A stretch of DNA of 64,000 nucleotides from BOG-908 sp965198915 (GCA_965198915.1 CBDAQC010000002.1:1798001-1862000), one strand, 5' to 3'. Shown: positions 26,489 to 35,881, counted from the stretch's first letter. Translations and numbers: made by a program. Notes: generated from the letters alone by a model not told the origin.

Positions 26489-28149
26489 CAGTTACGCTCC
26501 TGCGTCATCCAGCCGCGCATTATCGTCAGGCTTTCCTCCGGATGCTTCTCGACCATTTCGGATAGCTTGCGTATGGAGGAGGCCCGCAACTGGCCTTCGA
26601 CGTTCATCATGTTGACCATGCTTTCGTCCGCCAGCATTGCGGGCGCGCCGGCTGCGATCAGTCGCGTGCCCGAGGCCGCGGCTGCGGCCGGCGTGCCGTA
26701 GGCAGCACCGGCGGGTCCCGCCAGCATGAGCTCGCCGCCGCCCAGCATGTCCTGCGGTGCGATCGCCGACAGGCGGATGGCCATGGGACGCAGGACGAAC
26801 ACCAGGGCCAGCAACACGACGATCGCGAGGATGGCGGACTGGCCAAGGCCCATAATGTCGGCCTTTCCCACGTCCAGCCCCAGCAGGCCGGTGGGCGAGG
26901 CGGCGGCGATGTCGTCCTGCGCGGCGGCGAAGCGCATCGAGACCACTTCCACCTTGTCGCCGCGCTTTTCGTTGTAGCCGATGGCGCTCTGCACCAGTCT
27001 GGTGATGCGCGCGATTTCCTCGGGGCTGCGCTCTTCCCAGGCAGGCTTGCCGTCGCGCCCCGCCTGCACCGCGCCGTCCACCATCACGGCCAGCGAGATG
27101 CGCGCGATCTGCGGCTGTTCGCGCACCAGCGTGCGTACGGTCTTGCCGATCTCGTAATTCGTCGTCTCTTCCTGCTTCTGCTGCGCCGTGCCGGTCTGCG
27201 CCTGGCCCGCATCCGCGTTCGGCAGGTTGTTCTGCACGGACACCGGCTTGTCCGCCTCGGTGCTGTTGTTCTTCTCGTTCGACGTCTGGGTGCTGCGCAC
27301 CACCTGCTGGTCCGGGTTGTAGGATTCCGCGGTCTCCTGCACGCGGTCGAAATTCATCTCGACCGCGGCTTCCGCACGCACCCGTCCTGCGCCCAGGCTC
27401 TGTTCCAGCATCTCTTCTACCGCGCGCGATATGCGCAGCTCGGTTGCGCGGTGCAGCTCTTCCGAAGTCTGTGCCACGGCCTCCTCGGTCGCCGGCTGCC
27501 CGGCACGGGCGAGCAGGTTGCCGCGGCTGTCTATGATGGCGATGCCCTGCGGTTTCAGGCCGGGAACCGCGGCGGCCACCAGGTTCAGCACGGCCTGCAC
27601 CGCCTGCGGATCCAGCTTGGCGGCACCTGCCATCGTCAGCACCACGCTGGCCTGGGCTGCCTGCACGTCACGCGAGAAAGGCTGGCGTTTCGGCAGCACC
27701 AGGTGGACCCGCGCACCCCGCACGCCCTGCAGCATGCGTATGCTGCGCGCGAGCTCGCCCTCCATCGCACGCGTCTCGTTGATGTCCTGCTGGAACTGGC
27801 TGCTCGTCATCGCGTCGCTGCGGTCGAAGATTTCGTAGCCGATCGATCCGCCGGACGGCAGGCCATCCTTGGCCAGAAGCAGCCGCGCACGCGCCACGTC
27901 AGCGGCGCCGACCATGATCCTGTCCCCGCTGCCGAGCTCCTGGTGGGTGATGTGCGCGCGATCCAGCGCCTCGGCCATCTGCGAGGCTTCACGCAAATCC
28001 AGGTCCGAATAGAGCAGCGCCTGCTGTGCCGGCGCGCCGCCATGCAGCGCCAGCAAAGCCAGCATGGCCAGCATGCCGAGGCCCACCGCCGCCAACGCCA
28101 TCAGGCGGGCAGGACCAAGCGCGCGCAGACCATCCAGGACGGGTTTCAT
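26488..28149 (-). CDS. fliF: flagellar MS-ring protein FliF
   Basis: About 553 residues. First membrane helix near residues 10-40 (LMALAAVGLGMLAMLALLAL), then the YscJ/FliF ring-building domains (LYSDLDLREASQMAEALDRA and LARSIRMLQGVRGARVHLVLP), a second membrane helix near the C-terminus (SAILAIVVLLALVFVLRPM) and a cytoplasmic tail that binds FliG. ATG at 28149 is preferred. First gene of the operon fliF-fliG-fliH-fliN-flbD-flhA. A near-consensus CtrA box lies about 30 bp upstream. Confidence 0.96.
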   Translation of the reverse strand: MKPVLDGLRALGPARLMALAAVGLGMLAMLALLALHGGAPAQQALLYSDLDLREASQMAEALDRAHITHQELGSGDRIMVGAADVARARLLLAKDGLPSGGSIGYEIFDRSDAMTSSQFQQDINETRAMEGELARSIRMLQGVRGARVHLVLPKRQPFSRDVQAAQASVVLTMAGAAKLDPQAVQAVLNLVAAAVPGLKPQGIAIIDSRGNLLARAGQPATEEAVAQTSEELHRATELRISRAVEEMLEQSLGAGRVRAEAAVEMNFDRVQETAESYNPDQQVVRSTQTSNEKNNSTEADKPVSVQNNLPNADAGQAQTGTAQQKQEETTNYEIGKTVRTLVREQPQIARISLAVMVDGAVQAGRDGKPAWEERSPEEIARITRLVQSAIGYNEKRGDKVEVVSMRFAAAQDDIAAASPTGLLGLDVGKADIMGLGQSAILAIVVLLALVFVLRPMAIRLSAIAPQDMLGGGELMLAGPAGAAYGTPAAAAASGTRLIAAGAPAMLADESMVNMMNVEGQLRASSIRKLSEMVEKHPEESLTIMRGWMTQERN

Positions 28150-28173
28150 GTCCTGCACAGTGCAGCCGTGCAA

Positions 28174-28188
28174 TTACGAACTGATTAA
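28174..28188 (-). promoter_or_regulatory. candidate CtrA box upstream of fliF
   Basis: On the minus strand TTAA, a 7-nt spacer, then GTAA; the CtrA consensus is TTAA-N7-TTAA, so one base differs. It is close to the start codon. In Caulobacter fliF is a class II gene activated by CtrA; transfer of that logic here is inference. Confidence 0.45.
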
Positions 28189-28281
28189 CGCCGGCTCCGG
28201 GCGGGTCAGACCGGCAAGCAGGGTTGCCCGAATGCCTGCGTTCCCGCGCCGGCACCTAAGTGTCCAAAGGCGTTCGGGTCC

Positions 28282-29013
28282 TCAGTTCGATGCGATCCCC
28301 TGCACGCTGCCCAGCCCGACCGAGACCGCACCCATCTGCAGCTGCAAGCCGCCCGCGCCGTTCGTCAGCCCGGTGGCGGTGCCCACCACGCTGAACGGCA
28401 CCGCCGTGGCGTTGGTGCTGCTGGTCCCCGTCTCCAACGCCACGCCGTAGGCGCCGTCCGGCAGCTTGTTGCCCGAATTGTCGCGGCCGTCCCACGTCCA
28501 GGTGTTCGCACCCGCCTGCGAGGTCAGCGACACGTCACGCACCGTCTGGCCCGAGCTGTTGGCGATGGCGATCTGCACCGGCTCGGCAGTGGCCGTGTTG
28601 AAGGTCAGCTCGCCGCTGCCGCCCTGCAGCGCAATCTGTCCGGATGTGACGGTCGCCTGATGGCCCACCACCTGCGCGGATTGCAGCACTTCGGAGCCCT
28701 GCTGCAACGAGATCAGTTGCGACAGGTTGGTGTTGGTCTGCACCGATTGCTGCACGCCGGTGAACTCGACCAGCTCCTGGGTGAACTGGTTGCTGTCGAC
28801 CGGCGCTGTCGGGTCCTGGTTCTGCAACTGCGTGGTGAGCAGCGTCAGGAACTGGTTGAAGTTGCTGCCCAGCGACTGCAGGGCGTTGGTGCCGGTGGCG
28901 CTCGCCGCCGCGGCGGTGGACGTGCCGGACGCCGACGCAGCGGCAGCGGCCGCGTTCACCGCAGCCGCCTGCTCTGCGGCCTGGCTCAGCGTGGTGGTTC
29001 CGATCGCGGTCAT
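28282..29013 (-). CDS. flgD: flagellar hook assembly protein FlgD
   Basis: 243 residues. FNQFLTLLTTQLQNQDPTAPVDSNQF is the FlgD hallmark; the rest is a hook-cap domain with FlgD Ig/Tudor-like parts (TWTWDGRDNSGNKLPDGAYGV). FlgD forms the scaffold on which FlgE polymerises and is removed when the hook is done. It follows fliK on the same strand with a 22-bp gap. The N-terminus is Ala/Ser-rich and low in complexity. Confidence 0.95.
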   Translation of the reverse strand: MTAIGTTTLSQAAEQAAAVNAAAAAASASGTSTAAAASATGTNALQSLGSNFNQFLTLLTTQLQNQDPTAPVDSNQFTQELVEFTGVQQSVQTNTNLSQLISLQQGSEVLQSAQVVGHQATVTSGQIALQGGSGELTFNTATAEPVQIAIANSSGQTVRDVSLTSQAGANTWTWDGRDNSGNKLPDGAYGVALETGTSSTNATAVPFSVVGTATGLTNGAGGLQLQMGAVSVGLGSVQGIASN

Positions 29014-29035
29014 TGGCTTGGCTCCTGTGACGATG

Positions 29036-30286
29036 TCAGGCGGTGATGTCGATGCCGGTGTCGATCCGGCGATAGCTGGCCTGGCGGCCCGCGTCGGCCT
29101 GGCTGCCCACGGCGTGCCGGCCGCTGGGAGTTAGGCCGTCGCCGGATGCCCCACCGCCCGGCGCGGAGTGGAAGCCCTGGTTCTGCCCGCCTTGGCCGCC
29201 GCCGGACGCGCCGGACTGGCCGCCATTCGCCGGCCCCGCGGCAGCTCCGGCTGCCTGGTCCTGCGCCGCCAGGTGCAGCACCAGGTTGCGCTGCTCCGGC
29301 ACCCCGGCCCGGTCCAGCGCCAGATGCAGGTGGGTGAGGTCGGCTTGCAGCCGCCCGAGCGTGTCCACGCGCTCCACGGCCACGCTCACGCTGGAGGCGC
29401 CGTCCTGGCCGCGCGTGATCTCGACACGCACATGGCCCAGCTCCGCGGGGTCCAGACGTATGGTGAGTTTGCTGCTGCCGTCATTGCCGACATGCAGCGC
29501 TGCCAGGGCGTGCCCGAGCTGTGCTGCGGGCGGAGAGGCTGCCTGCGCGGCGTCGGCCGAGGTGCCGCCACCCGGGGTGGGTGCGGGCGCCGGCGCCGGT
29601 GCGCCCGTGGCGGGCGGCGCCGGCTGGCCCGCTACGGCAGCTTGCGCCATAGGCGGGTCGGTCGGCACGGGTGACGCGCCTGGCTGGGCCGCAAGGACGC
29701 CCGCTTGCTGGGCTGCGGCCGACGCCTCGGACCTGGCCGAAGCAGACGCCGCGGACTTGCCCTTCGCCGCCGGCGCTGGCGCAGCCCCGGCAGCCGACCC
29801 GCCGGGCGAGGCGGAGGGCGTGGCGTCCGCCACGTCCGCGCCGGCATCGCCATCCGGCACCGCCGCGCCGCCGTCCTGCACACCGCGTGCCTGCACCTTG
29901 CCCGCGGCGGCCGGCAAGTCGCCTGCGTCGGCATCCTCGCCGTCCGGCACGCGTGCCGGTGCCGCCTCCGGCGGCCGCGAACCGGGCGGCAGCGCCGGAT
30001 CCAACAGAACAGGGGTCAGTGCCGCCGCCGCGCCGGATGTATCCTCCGCTGCCACAGTCTTCGCCGCCGCCTTTTTCCCGGGCGTCGGCGCGTCAGCCGT
30101 CGCGGCCTGGCGCGGCGCGGTGGCGGTCCGGACAGGCGGCGGCGCGGGCGGCACCTCGCGATCGCCCGACGGCCCGGTCAGCCCGTCCAGAAAGCTGTCG
30201 AAGCCGCCGCCCTGCCCTGGCTGCGGAACGGTCCTGCCTGCTGGTGGCGTGGTGGGCGCGGCGGAGATGGCGACAGCAACTGGCAA
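29036..30286 (-). CDS. fliK: flagellar hook-length control protein FliK
   Basis: About 416 residues. The long N-terminal part is Ala/Pro/Gly-rich and disordered, as in FliK rulers. The C-terminal Flg_hook domain is visible: LGHALAALHVGNDGSSKLTIRLDPAELGHVRVEI, then LGRLQADLTHLHLALDRAGV. FliK measures hook length and switches export specificity. I chose a TTG start at 30286 with GAGGAT 7 nt upstream; the frame is open to 30418, but that part does not look coding and holds a sigma54 promoter. Precedes flgD. Confidence 0.85.
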   Translation of the reverse strand: MPVAVAISAAPTTPPAGRTVPQPGQGGGFDSFLDGLTGPSGDREVPPAPPPVRTATAPRQAATADAPTPGKKAAAKTVAAEDTSGAAAALTPVLLDPALPPGSRPPEAAPARVPDGEDADAGDLPAAAGKVQARGVQDGGAAVPDGDAGADVADATPSASPGGSAAGAAPAPAAKGKSAASASARSEASAAAQQAGVLAAQPGASPVPTDPPMAQAAVAGQPAPPATGAPAPAPAPTPGGGTSADAAQAASPPAAQLGHALAALHVGNDGSSKLTIRLDPAELGHVRVEITRGQDGASSVSVAVERVDTLGRLQADLTHLHLALDRAGVPEQRNLVLHLAAQDQAAGAAAGPANGGQSGASGGGQGGQNQGFHSAPGGGASGDGLTPSGRHAVGSQADAGRQASYRRIDTGIDITA

Positions 30287-30365
30287 GTCAGATCCTCGTA
30301 ACCGGGCCGATGCGACATACCGGCCGGCATGGCGGGCGGCCAATCTCTGCCGCCCTCCCGCCTGC

Positions 30366-30381
30366 AGCAAAACACGGGCCA
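30366..30381 (-). promoter_or_regulatory. sigma54 promoter of fliK-flgD
   Basis: Minus strand TGGCCCG, 4 nt, TTGCT, against the consensus TGGCACG-N4-TTGCW: one mismatch, with correct GG-to-GC spacing. It lies 80 bp upstream of the chosen fliK start. Confidence 0.82.
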
Positions 30382-30458
30382 AAGCCCGCTGCCGCCCGGA
30401 TTGCCGGGGCAACGCCACCAGATGACGCCGATCCCTATCCTGACCGAGCAGAATACGC

Positions 30459-30475
30459 CCGGCAGAATCTGCCGG
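30459..30475. promoter_or_regulatory. 17-bp palindrome midway between the two sigma54 promoters
   Basis: CCGGCAGAATCTGCCGG is a perfect inverted repeat around a central A, followed by a partial third CCGGCAGG. Its centre (30467) is about 86-93 bp from each sigma54 promoter, the distance expected for an enhancer. FlbD is the likely binder; this is inference. Confidence 0.7.
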
Positions 30476-30558
30476 CCGGCAGGCGAGTCAGTCGCGAAAG
30501 TTGCAGCGCCAGACGCCGATGTCAGCGCAGCCCGGGCGTGTTTGCTACAGACCGGCAC

Positions 30559-30574
30559 TGGCACGTTTCCTGCT
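30559..30574 (+). promoter_or_regulatory. sigma54 promoter of flgE
   Basis: TGGCACG, 4 nt (TTTC), CTGCT: one mismatch from TGGCACG-N4-TTGCW with canonical spacing between the GG and GC. It lies 88 bp upstream of the flgE ATG. Confidence 0.85.
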
Positions 30575-30661
30575 GATGCCATGCCGAATGCCTGGATTGC
30601 CGCCACGATCTTGCTGGCGTGCCATCCGAGGCCGGACGGATTTCTTCAGGAGCCACCTAGC

Positions 30662-31951
30662 ATGTCTCTGTTTGGCGCAATGGACACCGCGATCAGCGGT
30701 CTGAACGCGCAGGCCGCGTCTTTCAGCAACATCAGCGACAATCTCGCAAACAGCCAGACCGTCGGATTCAAGTCGATCGGCACGAACTTCGTCGATTACC
30801 TCACCGACAGCACGGCCTCGCTCAACGACTCAGGCAGCGTCGCCACACGGCCGGAATACGAGAATGAACTGCAGGGCACCATACAGCAGAGCTCCGATCC
30901 CTTGGCCATGGCGATCAGCGGGCAAGGCTTCTTCTCGGTCTCCGAGCAGACCGGCGCGTCGGCCACCGGCACGCCGGAACTGTCCACCCAGCAATACTAC
31001 ACGCGCACCGGTGACTTTACCGCCAACAACAGCGGATACCTTGTCAACAGCGCGGGTGAGTACCTGAACGGCTACCCTGTCGATCAGGCGACGGGCGCCG
31101 TCAACACCAGCCAGCTCGTTCCCATACAGGTGACGCAGACACAACTACCACCCGTCGCCACGAGCAACGTGGCCCTCGTCGCAAACGTGCCGGCCGCACC
31201 GACCGCCACCAGCAATCTCACCGCAGAGACCAGCGTCTTCGATGGGTCCGGCGTGTCCCACCAGTTGCAGACCACGTGGTCGCAGAACTCCGCGGACAAC
31301 TGGACGCTGACGCTGTCCTCGCCGGACAACGTTGCCGGCGGCAGCTCCACCATCGGCAGCGTCGGCGTCAGTTTCAATTCGAACGGCACGCTGGCGGCAC
31401 TTTCCAACGCTACCGGCGCGCTGGCCGTCACCGGTTCGGCCACCGACGGCGTGGTGCAGATCTCGCCCAATTTCGGCAGCGGCGCGCAGCCGATCACGCT
31501 CGATCTCGGCGCCTTCAACCAGGCGACCGGCGTCACGCAATTCGCCGCCTCGGACTACCAGCTTACCAGCGCCACGCAGAACGGCGCCGCCGCCGGCAAT
31601 TTCACCGACATCTCCGCGAACGCAGACGGCAACATCGTTGCCAACTACGACAACGGCAGCACTGTCACCATCGCACAGGTGCCGCTCGTGACGTTCGCCA
31701 ATGCGGACGACCTGCAGCGCCAGAACGGCCAGGCCTTCACCGCCACGCAAAGCTCCGGCGTGGCGCAGGTGAACCAGATCAACACCAACGGCGCCGGCGG
31801 CCTGGTCGTCGGGTCCACGGAGTCGTCGAACGTCGATATCGCCTCGCAACTCTCGCAACTGATCGTGGCGCAGCAGGCCTATGGCGCAAACGCCAAGGTG
31901 ATCACGACATCGAATGAGCTGCTTACCACAACCTTGAACATGAAACAGTAA
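30662..31951 (+). CDS. flgE: flagellar hook protein FlgE
   Basis: 429 residues. N-terminal MSLFGAMDTAISGLNAQAAS and ISDNLANSQTVGFKSI are the rod/hook signature; the C-terminal QLIVAQQAYGANAKVITTSNELL pairs with it as a coiled coil. The central domains are Thr/Asn/Gly-rich, typical of the exposed hook surface. ATG at 30662 follows AGGAGCC. Driven by the sigma54 promoter at 30559. Confidence 0.97.
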   Translation: MSLFGAMDTAISGLNAQAASFSNISDNLANSQTVGFKSIGTNFVDYLTDSTASLNDSGSVATRPEYENELQGTIQQSSDPLAMAISGQGFFSVSEQTGASATGTPELSTQQYYTRTGDFTANNSGYLVNSAGEYLNGYPVDQATGAVNTSQLVPIQVTQTQLPPVATSNVALVANVPAAPTATSNLTAETSVFDGSGVSHQLQTTWSQNSADNWTLTLSSPDNVAGGSSTIGSVGVSFNSNGTLAALSNATGALAVTGSATDGVVQISPNFGSGAQPITLDLGAFNQATGVTQFAASDYQLTSATQNGAAAGNFTDISANADGNIVANYDNGSTVTIAQVPLVTFANADDLQRQNGQAFTATQSSGVAQVNQINTNGAGGLVVGSTESSNVDIASQLSQLIVAQQAYGANAKVITTSNELLTTTLNMKQ

Positions 31952-32092
31952 GATGGGCGGCAGGAAGAAAGGTGGATCCCTCTTGAAAGACAGAACCGGG
32001 AGACCGCCGGTGTCTGCGCGCGCCGGCGCGGGCGAGCTGCCAGGGGTTTTCCGATTTGTCTCCCGCCGCCACCGTTTGCGTTGCTGCTTCTC

Positions 32093-33625
32093 ATGAGCGG
32101 GTCTCTCTCCGGCGCCCTGGGCATCTCTTCCAGCGGCCTCAGCAACGTGGCACTCGGCCTGGCCGTCATCTCGCAGAACGTGGCCAACGCCTCCACGCCG
32201 CAATACGCGCTGGAGAGCGCCACGCAGACCAGCCTGTCTGCCGGCGGACAGGAGTTCGGCGTACAGTCCGGCCTGGTCGTGCTTGCAACCGACCCGGGCC
32301 TGCAGACCCAGGTTGCCGCACAGGTCTCCGCACTGGCCGCCGACAACGTCACCTCGGCCGCGCTGTCCACGCTGGAGCCGGTGCTGGGCACTGTGGGCGC
32401 AGGAACCGACCTCGGCAGCCAGTTGGGCGCGGTGCAGTCAGCGTTCAGCGCGTTGCAGGCCGATCCTGCCGACGCCACCCAGCAAGGTGCCGTCGTCGAT
32501 GCGGCCATCAGCCTTGCGGACGGAATAAACACGCTCGCGGGCGCGTATGGCAGCGCCCGCCAGACAGCGCAGGACAGCATCGTCACCGATGTGGGACAGC
32601 TCAACACCGCGCTGTCCTCACTCGGCAAGATAAGCGCGCAGATCGTCAGCGACCGCGCGCAGGGCCTCAGCACGGCGGACCTGGAGAATCAGCGAGCACA
32701 GGCAGAGTCCACCATCTCCGGCCTGGTCGATGCGCGTTTCCTGCCGCAGCCGGACGGCAACGTGACCGTGCTCTCCGCCGGCGGCGCCCAGCTGCCCACC
32801 GACGGCACGCAGCTTGCCGCGGCGCCGGCCACCACCGGCCCCACGGCCTTCTACCCGGGCGGCGGCATCCCTGGCATCCTGCTTGGCGGCACGGACATCA
32901 CCGCCCAGCTCAACGGTGGAACCATCGGCGCCAACATCACCCTGCGCGACCAGACATTGCCAACCTACCAGGCCGGGCTCGACGAGTTCGCCGAGACGCT
33001 CTCGACCCGCTTCTCCGCGCAGGGCCTGAACCTCTTTACCGATCCTGCCGGCGCCGTGCCGGCGAGTACGGGGCCTGCCGCGCAATCCGGCTATGTGGGT
33101 TACGCCGAAACCATCCAGGTGAACCCGCTGGTTACCGCCACGCCCTCCCTGGTGCGGGACGGCACACAGGCGGTGGCCGGGTCTGCCACCGGCGCCACTG
33201 CCTTCACGCCGAACACCGGCGGCCTGGCCGGCTTCACCACGCTGATCACCCGCGTGCTGAACTACGCGCTCGGGCCGGACGTGCAGGATGGCGTGCCGCA
33301 GGCCCCTGTGGCCACGACGGGGCTGGGCCCCACCGGCACGCTTTCCTCCGGCTACAGCGCACAGGCCACGCTGACGGAGGCCGCCCAGGCGCTGACCGCC
33401 AGCCAGGCGGCGGACAGTGCGAACGCCACCACGCAGGCCGGCGACACCCAGGCTGTGCAGACCGCGCTGCAGGGCAAGCTCACAGCCGTAACCGGCGTGG
33501 ACATGGACACCGAGCTTGGACAGATGGTGGTGCTGCAGAACGCCTATGGCGCAAACGCAAAAATCATAACTGCGGTGCAATCTATGTTTCAGGAGGCGTT
33601 GGACATGGTGATCTCCACCTCATGA
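32093..33625 (+). CDS. flgK: flagellar hook-associated protein FlgK
   Basis: About 510 residues. N-terminal GISSSGLSNVALGLAVISQNVANASTPQY and C-terminal MDTELGQMVVLQNAYGANAKIITAVQSMFQEALDMV are the HAP1 signature. It joins the hook to the filament. ATG at 32093 is preferred over the TTG at 32081; there is no strong ribosome-binding site. Its stop overlaps the flgL start (ATGA). Confidence 0.94.
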   Translation: MSGSLSGALGISSSGLSNVALGLAVISQNVANASTPQYALESATQTSLSAGGQEFGVQSGLVVLATDPGLQTQVAAQVSALAADNVTSAALSTLEPVLGTVGAGTDLGSQLGAVQSAFSALQADPADATQQGAVVDAAISLADGINTLAGAYGSARQTAQDSIVTDVGQLNTALSSLGKISAQIVSDRAQGLSTADLENQRAQAESTISGLVDARFLPQPDGNVTVLSAGGAQLPTDGTQLAAAPATTGPTAFYPGGGIPGILLGGTDITAQLNGGTIGANITLRDQTLPTYQAGLDEFAETLSTRFSAQGLNLFTDPAGAVPASTGPAAQSGYVGYAETIQVNPLVTATPSLVRDGTQAVAGSATGATAFTPNTGGLAGFTTLITRVLNYALGPDVQDGVPQAPVATTGLGPTGTLSSGYSAQATLTEAAQALTASQAADSANATTQAGDTQAVQTALQGKLTAVTGVDMDTELGQMVVLQNAYGANAKIITAVQSMFQEALDMVISTS

Positions 33626-34686
33626 GCGGCATTTCTTCAGCGACGGATGTCGGCACGCTGGCAGCGGTTCTGTACAACACCGCACAGACGAACGCGCAGA
33701 TCGGCACGCTCACGGCGCAAAGCAGCAGCGGGCTCATCTCCTCGGATTATGCGGGGCTTGGCGACGCAGCGGGCGCGGCGCTGGATCTGTCGGGCCAGGT
33801 AGCACTCAACACCAGCTACCAGACGAACGCCGACCAGGCGGCCACCCAGGCGCAGGTAGCGCAGTCCGCCCTTGGCCAGATACAGACCCTGGTCTCCGGC
33901 TTCGCCAGCCAGTTGCTGGAGCCGGCGTCGGCCACCCAGGTCGGGCTGACCACCCTGGCGGCCAGTGCCAGCTCGGCGCTGCAGCAGGTAGCCAGTCTGC
34001 TGAACACCAAGATCGGTAATGACTATGTCTTTGCCGGCCAGGACAGCAGCAACCCGCCCATCCCCGATCCCGCCACGCTGTCCACCTCCGCCTTCGCCAC
34101 CGCCATCCAGCAGGCAGTGGCAAATCTGGACACGCAGGGCGCCTCCGCCACTCAGGGCCAGATACTCGCGGCCGCCGGCCCGGGCGCCACTTCGCCCTTC
34201 TCCGCCTCGCTGGAAGCGAGCAACCTGCCCGCCTCCGCCGATATCGGGGACAGCCAGTCCGTCCAGACCAGCGTGCTCGCCGACCAGAACGCCAATGCGG
34301 TGTCCGCCGGCACGGGCACCACCAGCACCGGTTCCTACACGCGTGACATCCTGGCCTCGCTGGCCACCGTGGCCGCGCTCGGCACCGCCACGGCGAGCGA
34401 TCCGAAGGTGGTCTCGCTGCTCAGCCTGACGCAGACCACCCTGAGCAACGCGGACGACGCCCTGAACACCGATATCGGCGGCCTGGGCGCACGCCAGCAG
34501 GTCATCACCAACGCGCAAAGCGAACTCACGTCGACTGCAACGGCGTTGAACACGCAACTCGGCAATCTGCAGGAGGCCGACACGGCCGAGGTGGCGACGA
34601 GGCTTTCCACCGCGCAGAACCAGTTGCAGGCGAGCTACAAGATAATCGCAGACCTGGAGCAGTTGTCCCTGGCGAAATACTTGTAA
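33622..34686 (+). CDS. flgL: flagellar hook-filament junction protein FlgL
   Basis: 354 residues. Starts at an ATGA overlap with flgK. Flagellin-like N-terminus (NTAQTNAQIGTLTAQSSSGLISSDYAGLG) and C-terminus (LSTAQNQLQASYKIIADLEQLSLAKYL). FlgL is HAP3, the last adaptor before the filament. The frame is open far upstream through flgK in another frame, but that part is a shadow. Confidence 0.92.
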   Translation: MSGISSATDVGTLAAVLYNTAQTNAQIGTLTAQSSSGLISSDYAGLGDAAGAALDLSGQVALNTSYQTNADQAATQAQVAQSALGQIQTLVSGFASQLLEPASATQVGLTTLAASASSALQQVASLLNTKIGNDYVFAGQDSSNPPIPDPATLSTSAFATAIQQAVANLDTQGASATQGQILAAAGPGATSPFSASLEASNLPASADIGDSQSVQTSVLADQNANAVSAGTGTTSTGSYTRDILASLATVAALGTATASDPKVVSLLSLTQTTLSNADDALNTDIGGLGARQQVITNAQSELTSTATALNTQLGNLQEADTAEVATRLSTAQNQLQASYKIIADLEQLSLAKYL

Positions 34687-34876
34687 AACGGAAAACGCGC
34701 CGAAAGCCTTTCGCTGCTCCGCCGATGAAAAATGCAATGCCGTTCCGCAGCGAGGAGACGAAAGTGTTTTGCTTGCTTTGCCGGCTTCGTCCGGATTAAC
34801 CCCGCCTAAACCTTTCAGGCCCAAACTGACCAGGCCGGCAAAAACGCCGCCAGCCTGTCCAGAAGGGATGAAGATA

Positions 34877-35281
34877 ATGTCCAACCTCGTGCTGGAACTC
34901 CGCCAGGGCGACATGATGGTGGTCAATGGGGCCGCCATACGTTTCCGCAGCCGCACCCGTATCGAACTTACGGCACATGCGCGCTTCCTGTTCGGCCGGC
35001 AGATCATGGCGCCGCAGGATGCCAACACCCCGGCGCGGCGGATCTATTTCGCCCTGCAAACAGCCTATATCGGTGACGAGGCCGAGCGCCGCGAGGGACT
35101 CGCCGATGCGATGGAGCTCATCGCGGCGTTCAAGTCCGCAACTACTTCGCCTTCGGCCATGGCTTTGCTGGACGGCGCGCTGGCCTGCGCGCGTGCAGAT
35201 AAATGCTATCAGGCGCTCAGGCTTGTCCGCCGCGTTGTACGTCACGAGGACGCCGTTCTCGGTCGCCCCGCCGCAAGCTGA
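34877..35281 (+). CDS. flbT: flagellin synthesis repressor FlbT
   Basis: 134 residues. MSNLVLELRQGDMMVVNGAAIRFRSRTRIELTAHARFLFGRQIM is the FlbT signature. In Caulobacter FlbT binds flagellin mRNA and limits its translation. I chose ATG at 34877 because AGAAGGG lies 9 nt upstream; ATG at 34868 is the alternative. FlaF and flagellin genes, usual partners, are not in the window. It is the last flagellar gene here. Confidence 0.9.
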   Translation: MSNLVLELRQGDMMVVNGAAIRFRSRTRIELTAHARFLFGRQIMAPQDANTPARRIYFALQTAYIGDEAERREGLADAMELIAAFKSATTSPSAMALLDGALACARADKCYQALRLVRRVVRHEDAVLGRPAAS

Positions 35282-35302
35282 TCCGCCTGGCCTGCCGCGC
35301 GC

Positions 35303-35881
35303 CTATATCGTGCGGCGGGATGCGGCAGCCATCCCGATCAGGGACACGCCGCCGATGACCAGGTCGATACCGACGAGCATGCCGACCACCCAAAGGAAAC
35401 TGCCTGGCAGGCCGGAGATGATCACCGCCGCCAGCACGAAGTCCACCAGCCCGCTCACCAGCATCCACTCCCAACGCCCGGCCAGCTCCCGCCTGTGGGA
35501 CAGCGCGCCGGCGACCGAGAACACGCCGTCAGCCACGAAATACACGATGAGCACATAGGTCAGCGTAACCAGTCCGGCGATCGGATTGATCAGCAGGACG
35601 AGGCCGGCAAGCAGGGCCACGCAGGCCGACAGCAGCGACCAGGCAAAGGACCCCGCGCCGCGCGTCCGAACCGTTGCCACCAGACCCACCACACCGGCGA
35701 CAAGCAGAACCCATCCCAGCAATATGGCCGTCGTCAGCCCGGCGAACAGCGGCAGGGCTATCGCCGCCAGGCCGAGTACGACCAGCAGCACGCCCTCTGC
35801 CATGAACGCACGCCAGTGTACGTGCAGCGATCGCTGCAGCCCGGAGCTCAGCTGAACAGATGGCTGAACGTCGCTCGCCAT
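35303..35881 (-). CDS. HdeD-family membrane protein (DUF308)
   Basis: 192 residues with six membrane helices, in pairs as in HdeD (EGVLLVVLGLAAIALPLFAG and AILLGWVLLVAGVVGLVATV). HdeD contributes to acid resistance in E. coli; in acid-loving Acetobacteraceae such genes are common. It ends just past flbT on the opposite strand. Start ATG at 35881. Confidence 0.88.
   Translation of the reverse strand: MASDVQPSVQLSSGLQRSLHVHWRAFMAEGVLLVVLGLAAIALPLFAGLTTAILLGWVLLVAGVVGLVATVRTRGAGSFAWSLLSACVALLAGLVLLINPIAGLVTLTYVLIVYFVADGVFSVAGALSHRRELAGRWEWMLVSGLVDFVLAAVIISGLPGSFLWVVGMLVGIDLVIGGVSLIGMAAASRRTI

Noticed and set aside
32056..33621. Long frame in front of flgL, in frame with it
   Set aside because: It is the alternate frame of flgK; FlgL homology begins only at 33622.
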